A DNA stretch of 42,049 bases from Candidatus Dormiibacterota bacterium (GTDB taxonomy: Bacteria > Chloroflexota > Dormibacteria > Dormibacterales > Dormibacteraceae), in assembly GCA_955652835.1 (NCBI GenBank), contig CATPBO010000208.1:1-42049 (forward strand), in the 5' to 3' direction. Positions within the stretch are counted from its first letter, which is position 1. Every line of letters begins with the position of its first letter. Positions 39,323 through 42,049 of this stretch are shown in pieces. The translations under genes and the position numbers were made by a program. Under the pieces are notes generated by a model. The model was given only the letters and a program-made list of their open reading frames with translations. It had not been told where the DNA came from and did no database searches.

Positions 39323-41086
39323 ATGGACGAGTACGGCGAGCACGAGGCAACCGACGATCCACTGCAAGTGCTGCGGCACTCGACCGCGCACTTGCTTGCC
39401 GCCGCAGTCATGGAGCTCTATCCCGACGCGAAGTACGGCATCGGACCGCCGGTCCAGGACGGTTTCTACTACGACTTCGCGTTCACCAAGGCCATCTCGG
39501 AGTCCGACCTCGGCGCCATCGAATCGCGTATGCGCCGGATCGTCAATGAGGACCGGCCTTTCGTTCACGAGACGTTGTCGCGCGAAGAAGCAATCGCCGA
39601 ATTTCGCAAACGCGGCCAGGACTACAAGCTCGAGCTGATCGCAGACAAGGTCGAGGGCGACGACGTGAGCGTCTACCGCACCGGTGACTTCCTCGACCTG
39701 TGCAGGGGGCCGCACGTTCGATCGACTCGCGACCTGAAGGCATTCAAGCTGCTGCGGGTCGCGGGCGCCTACTGGCGCGGCGATGAGAAGAAGCCGCAGC
39801 TGACGCGCATCTACGGCACCTCTTGGCTGACCCCGCAGCAGCTCGACGACTATCTGAAGTTCCTCGAGGAGGCTGAGAAGCGCGACCACAAGAAACTCGG
39901 AAAGGAGCTGAAGCTCTTCATCGTCGACGAAAGGGTCGGCGCCGGACTCCCGCTGTGGCTCCCCGATGGAGCGACCATCCGTCGCGAGCTCGAGCGCTTC
40001 ATCGTCGACGAGGAGTTGGCTCGTGGATATCTGCACGTGCGCACTCCGGACGTCGCCAAGCTCGAGCTGTTCAAGCAGAGCGGCCACGCGCAGCTCTACG
40101 CCGAGTACATGTACCCGCCGATGAAGTTCGAGGACGGCGAGGAGCTGGAGCTGCGTCCCGTGAACTGTCCTCACCACATCGTCATCTACCAGTCGGACCT
40201 GCGCAGCTACCGCGACCTGCCGATGCGGATCGCGGAGATCGGCAACAACTGGAGATATGAGCGCTCGGGAACTTTGCTCGGCCTCAATCGAGTACGTGCC
40301 TTCGCGCTAAACGACGCGCACATTTTTTGCACCCCTGAGCAGCTGATGGGCGAGGTCAAGGGATCGATCGAGCTGGCGCTGTATTTCTCTGATGTGTTGG
40401 GCATCGAGGATTTCTCGTACCAGGTCTCGACGCGCGACGACGTCAAGGAGAAATGGCTCGGCACGGAAGAACAGTGGCAGCGAGCGCAGGCTGCCCTGAT
40501 CGAAGCGCTCGAATCCATGGACCAGCCCTACCGGATTGGAGTGGGAGAGGCTGCGTTCTATGGACCGAAGATCGATTTCCAGGTCAAGGACGCTCATCGC
40601 CGTGAATTCACCAACTCGACTGTCCAGGTGGACTTCCAGCTGCCAGAACGATTCGACCTCGAGTACGTCGCCGAGGACGGGTCACGCCAGCGACCGATCA
40701 TGGTTCACCGCGGCGCAGCCGGTGCCATGGAGCGGTTGTTCAGCTATCTGATCGAGCGCTACGTTGGCGCCTTTCCCACCTGGCTGCACCCGGTGCAGGT
40801 GATCGTCATCCCGATCACCGACGCGCAGCTGGATTACGCCCGCAAGGTGGCGGACCGGTTGCGCTCGCTGCGTCTTAGGGTCGAGGTCGACACCCGGCCC
40901 GAGCGCATGCAGCGCAAGATCCGCGACGGCCAGGCACGCAAGGTGCCTTACATGGCGATCGTCGGCGCGCGCGAGGCGGAAACCGAACACGTCAACATCC
41001 GCGACCGTTCCGGCAACCAGGTGGACTCATCTCTGGAGTCGTTCGCCAGCATGGTCGCGACCGAGGTCACGGAGCGCCGGCGCTAG
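39323..41086 (+). CDS. thrS: Threonyl-tRNA synthetase lacking the N-terminal TGS domain
   Basis: A 587-residue class II synthetase. It starts almost at the editing domain: LRHSTAHLLAAAVMELYPDAKYGIGPP with HxxxH at 19-23, DGFYYDF, and FLDLCRGPHV. The catalytic core has motif 1, RPVNCPHHIVIY (zinc Cys and His), motif 2 (NNWRYERSGTLLGLNRVRAF), and motif 3 (HRGAAGAMERLFSYL, usually HR...GSxERxxA). A C-terminal anticodon domain follows (QVIVIPITDAQLDYARKVADRLR). The ~60-residue TGS domain of most bacterial ThrRS is missing, and the sequence upstream of ATG 39323 does not encode one in frame. Confidence 0.96.
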   Translation: MDEYGEHEATDDPLQVLRHSTAHLLAAAVMELYPDAKYGIGPPVQDGFYYDFAFTKAISESDLGAIESRMRRIVNEDRPFVHETLSREEAIAEFRKRGQDYKLELIADKVEGDDVSVYRTGDFLDLCRGPHVRSTRDLKAFKLLRVAGAYWRGDEKKPQLTRIYGTSWLTPQQLDDYLKFLEEAEKRDHKKLGKELKLFIVDERVGAGLPLWLPDGATIRRELERFIVDEELARGYLHVRTPDVAKLELFKQSGHAQLYAEYMYPPMKFEDGEELELRPVNCPHHIVIYQSDLRSYRDLPMRIAEIGNNWRYERSGTLLGLNRVRAFALNDAHIFCTPEQLMGEVKGSIELALYFSDVLGIEDFSYQVSTRDDVKEKWLGTEEQWQRAQAALIEALESMDQPYRIGVGEAAFYGPKIDFQVKDAHRREFTNSTVQVDFQLPERFDLEYVAEDGSRQRPIMVHRGAAGAMERLFSYLIERYVGAFPTWLHPVQVIVIPITDAQLDYARKVADRLRSLRLRVEVDTRPERMQRKIRDGQARKVPYMAIVGAREAETEHVNIRDRSGNQVDSSLESFASMVATEVTERRR

Positions 41087-41092
41087 GAAGTC

Positions 41093-42049
41093 CTACAGGC
41101 CGCCCGGGATTCGGCCCGCGCAGTCACCTTGAGCCAGGACCGGGGCGATGTTGCCCGTTGTGACGTCGCCGACACGCGGTTGCAGCTGCGCGTCTCCGCC
41201 CGAGAGGACGTGCGTGCCATCGATCCACCCGCATGCAACAAGGTTCACGACACCGTTTGACGGAAACAAGGTGGTGGTCGGCGCTGTGTTTGACACAACC
41301 GCGACCTGTGTGCCGTCGGGAGAGAGGTACGCCGGCGTGTAGCCCGGGATTGCAACCGAGCTCGTTGTGGTTCCCGTCCAAGTCAAGACACTGGCTTGTG
41401 CGTTGGTCTCACATACCGCGCCGGCGGGTGATGGCGGTCCGGCGAGCACGCAGGTCGGGCCGCCGATGGTGAAGCGCCGGAAGGCTGTCGTGGGATCGAC
41501 CACGTGGAGCTCCTGGGGTCCGCAGCAGAACGGTCCGCCGCCCTGCGTGCAGGCGGGCACTTTCGCGACTACCAGGTTGCTCGTACCGTGCCAGCCGGTG
41601 GGCCAGAGCGTGTAGGCATTGGATTGGCTGTATGGGTCGACATGGTGGCCGCCACCGTTCAGGTCTTCGACGTACAGCCTGGTCGTTGCTCCATTCGATA
41701 TGAAGTCGTCGACGATCACGGCGATGCGCTGGTCGTCGGGGCTAACGGCGAACATACTGCGGCGCGCGGGACCGATTGGAACTGTGGTGGCTTTGCCCGT
41801 GTCACCGTTTGGGGCCAGGAAACGAACGACGCCCAGCGCGTCCATGAAGTACACCCGGGTGTTGCTGGTGCTGACGGGCAGGGGAACGACAGCGGCTGCT
41901 GCGTTGGCGCACGTGACCGCGCCCGGAGTGCTGGCGATGGAGCTCGAGACGACGCGGCCGGCAACCCCGACCAAGCTGACCGTGTAGCTGCTGCCGCTCA
42001 ACGGGCTCACCAGCACGCCGAATGCGCTGCCGACAGCCACAGGGGAGGG
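41093..42049 (-). CDS. Probable beta-propeller (WD40/TolB-like) protein, C-terminal part
   Basis: The last 319 residues of a longer protein; the frame runs open into the window edge with PSP before VAVGSAFG, so a Pro/Ser linker probably lies upstream. Repeating short blocks such as SMFAVSPDDQRIAVIVDD, TRLYVEDLNGGG, PAYLSPDGTQVAVVSN and NLVACGWIDGTHVLSGGD have the SPDG-type turn of TolB/WD40-like propellers. It is rich in Thr, Ser, Val and Gly and has several cysteines (e.g. KVPACTQGGGPFCCGPQE), consistent with an exported protein. No catalytic motif is recognised. The thrS and this gene converge with 6 bases between their stops. Confidence 0.65.
   Translation of the reverse strand, partial: PSPVAVGSAFGVLVSPLSGSSYTVSLVGVAGRVVSSSIASTPGAVTCANAAAAVVPLPVSTSNTRVYFMDALGVVRFLAPNGDTGKATTVPIGPARRSMFAVSPDDQRIAVIVDDFISNGATTRLYVEDLNGGGHHVDPYSQSNAYTLWPTGWHGTSNLVVAKVPACTQGGGPFCCGPQELHVVDPTTAFRRFTIGGPTCVLAGPPSPAGAVCETNAQASVLTWTGTTTSSVAIPGYTPAYLSPDGTQVAVVSNTAPTTTLFPSNGVVNLVACGWIDGTHVLSGGDAQLQPRVGDVTTGNIAPVLAQGDCAGRIPGGL

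Overview
The window is about 42 kb of GC-rich, almost fully coding bacterial chromosome. It holds 44 protein genes, no tRNA or rRNA gene, no insertion sequence and no CRISPR array. Gene content is core bacterial: five aminoacyl-tRNA synthetases, the shikimate pathway, scpAB, recN, nusB, efp. Gene order resembles Terrabacteria: aroE-aroK-aroB-aroQ-efp-Asp23-nusB, then xseB-tlyA-nadK-recN, then scpA-scpB-rluB-cmk-plsC. A SigB/SigF-type stress sigma factor, an actinobacteria-like MetRS signature and Tad/type IV pilus pieces point to a lineage near Chloroflexota, Dormibacterota or Actinomycetota. That placement is inference from gene content, not a measured phylogeny.

Layout. 1-2325: the end of a CpaF/TadA secretion ATPase, then a hybrid histidine kinase with several degenerate catalytic positions. 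2322-5711: a small membrane protein on the minus strand, then hisS-aspS. 5712-5891: the only gene-free stretch of note, with strong hairpins, in the place where some Firmicutes keep 6S RNA. 5892-8798: a membrane protein, then a stress module of DUF948 (YtxG-like), YtxH-like, a RsbW-like anti-sigma factor, a SigB-type sigma factor and pdxH. A textbook SigB-type promoter (GTTTGC, 14 nt, GGGTAT) lies just upstream of the module. 8813-14911: alaS, a PilM/FtsA-like ATPase, a baseplate-J-domain membrane protein, ruvX and DUF1292. 14908-20475: mltG, aroE, prepilin peptidase, a PH-domain protein, aroK, aroB, aroQ, efp. 20501-25767: Asp23, nusB, xseB, a DUF212 membrane protein, tlyA, nadK, recN, a LmbE-like deacetylase. 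25779-29175: scpA, scpB, rluB, cmk, plsC. 29204-30514 (minus): a AAA-type ATPase, divergent from dinG. 30589-37315: dinG, rsmI, metG, tatD, ksgA. 37331-42049: an MFS transporter, dedA (minus), thrS and the end of a beta-propeller protein (minus).

Most neighbours overlap by 1-20 bases, so translational coupling is pervasive, and GTG and TTG starts are about as common as ATG. Two patterns stand out. Four genes (aroE, aroK, rluB, tatD) have no NTG-type start of ATG, GTG or TTG that keeps the conserved N-terminus, and appear to begin at CTG, ATT or ATC. Also, at the few real transcription-unit starts (hisS, the stress module, the AAA ATPase, dinG, thrS, perhaps Asp23) a -10-like hexamer sits only 7-10 nt before the start codon, which implies leaderless or nearly leaderless mRNAs.
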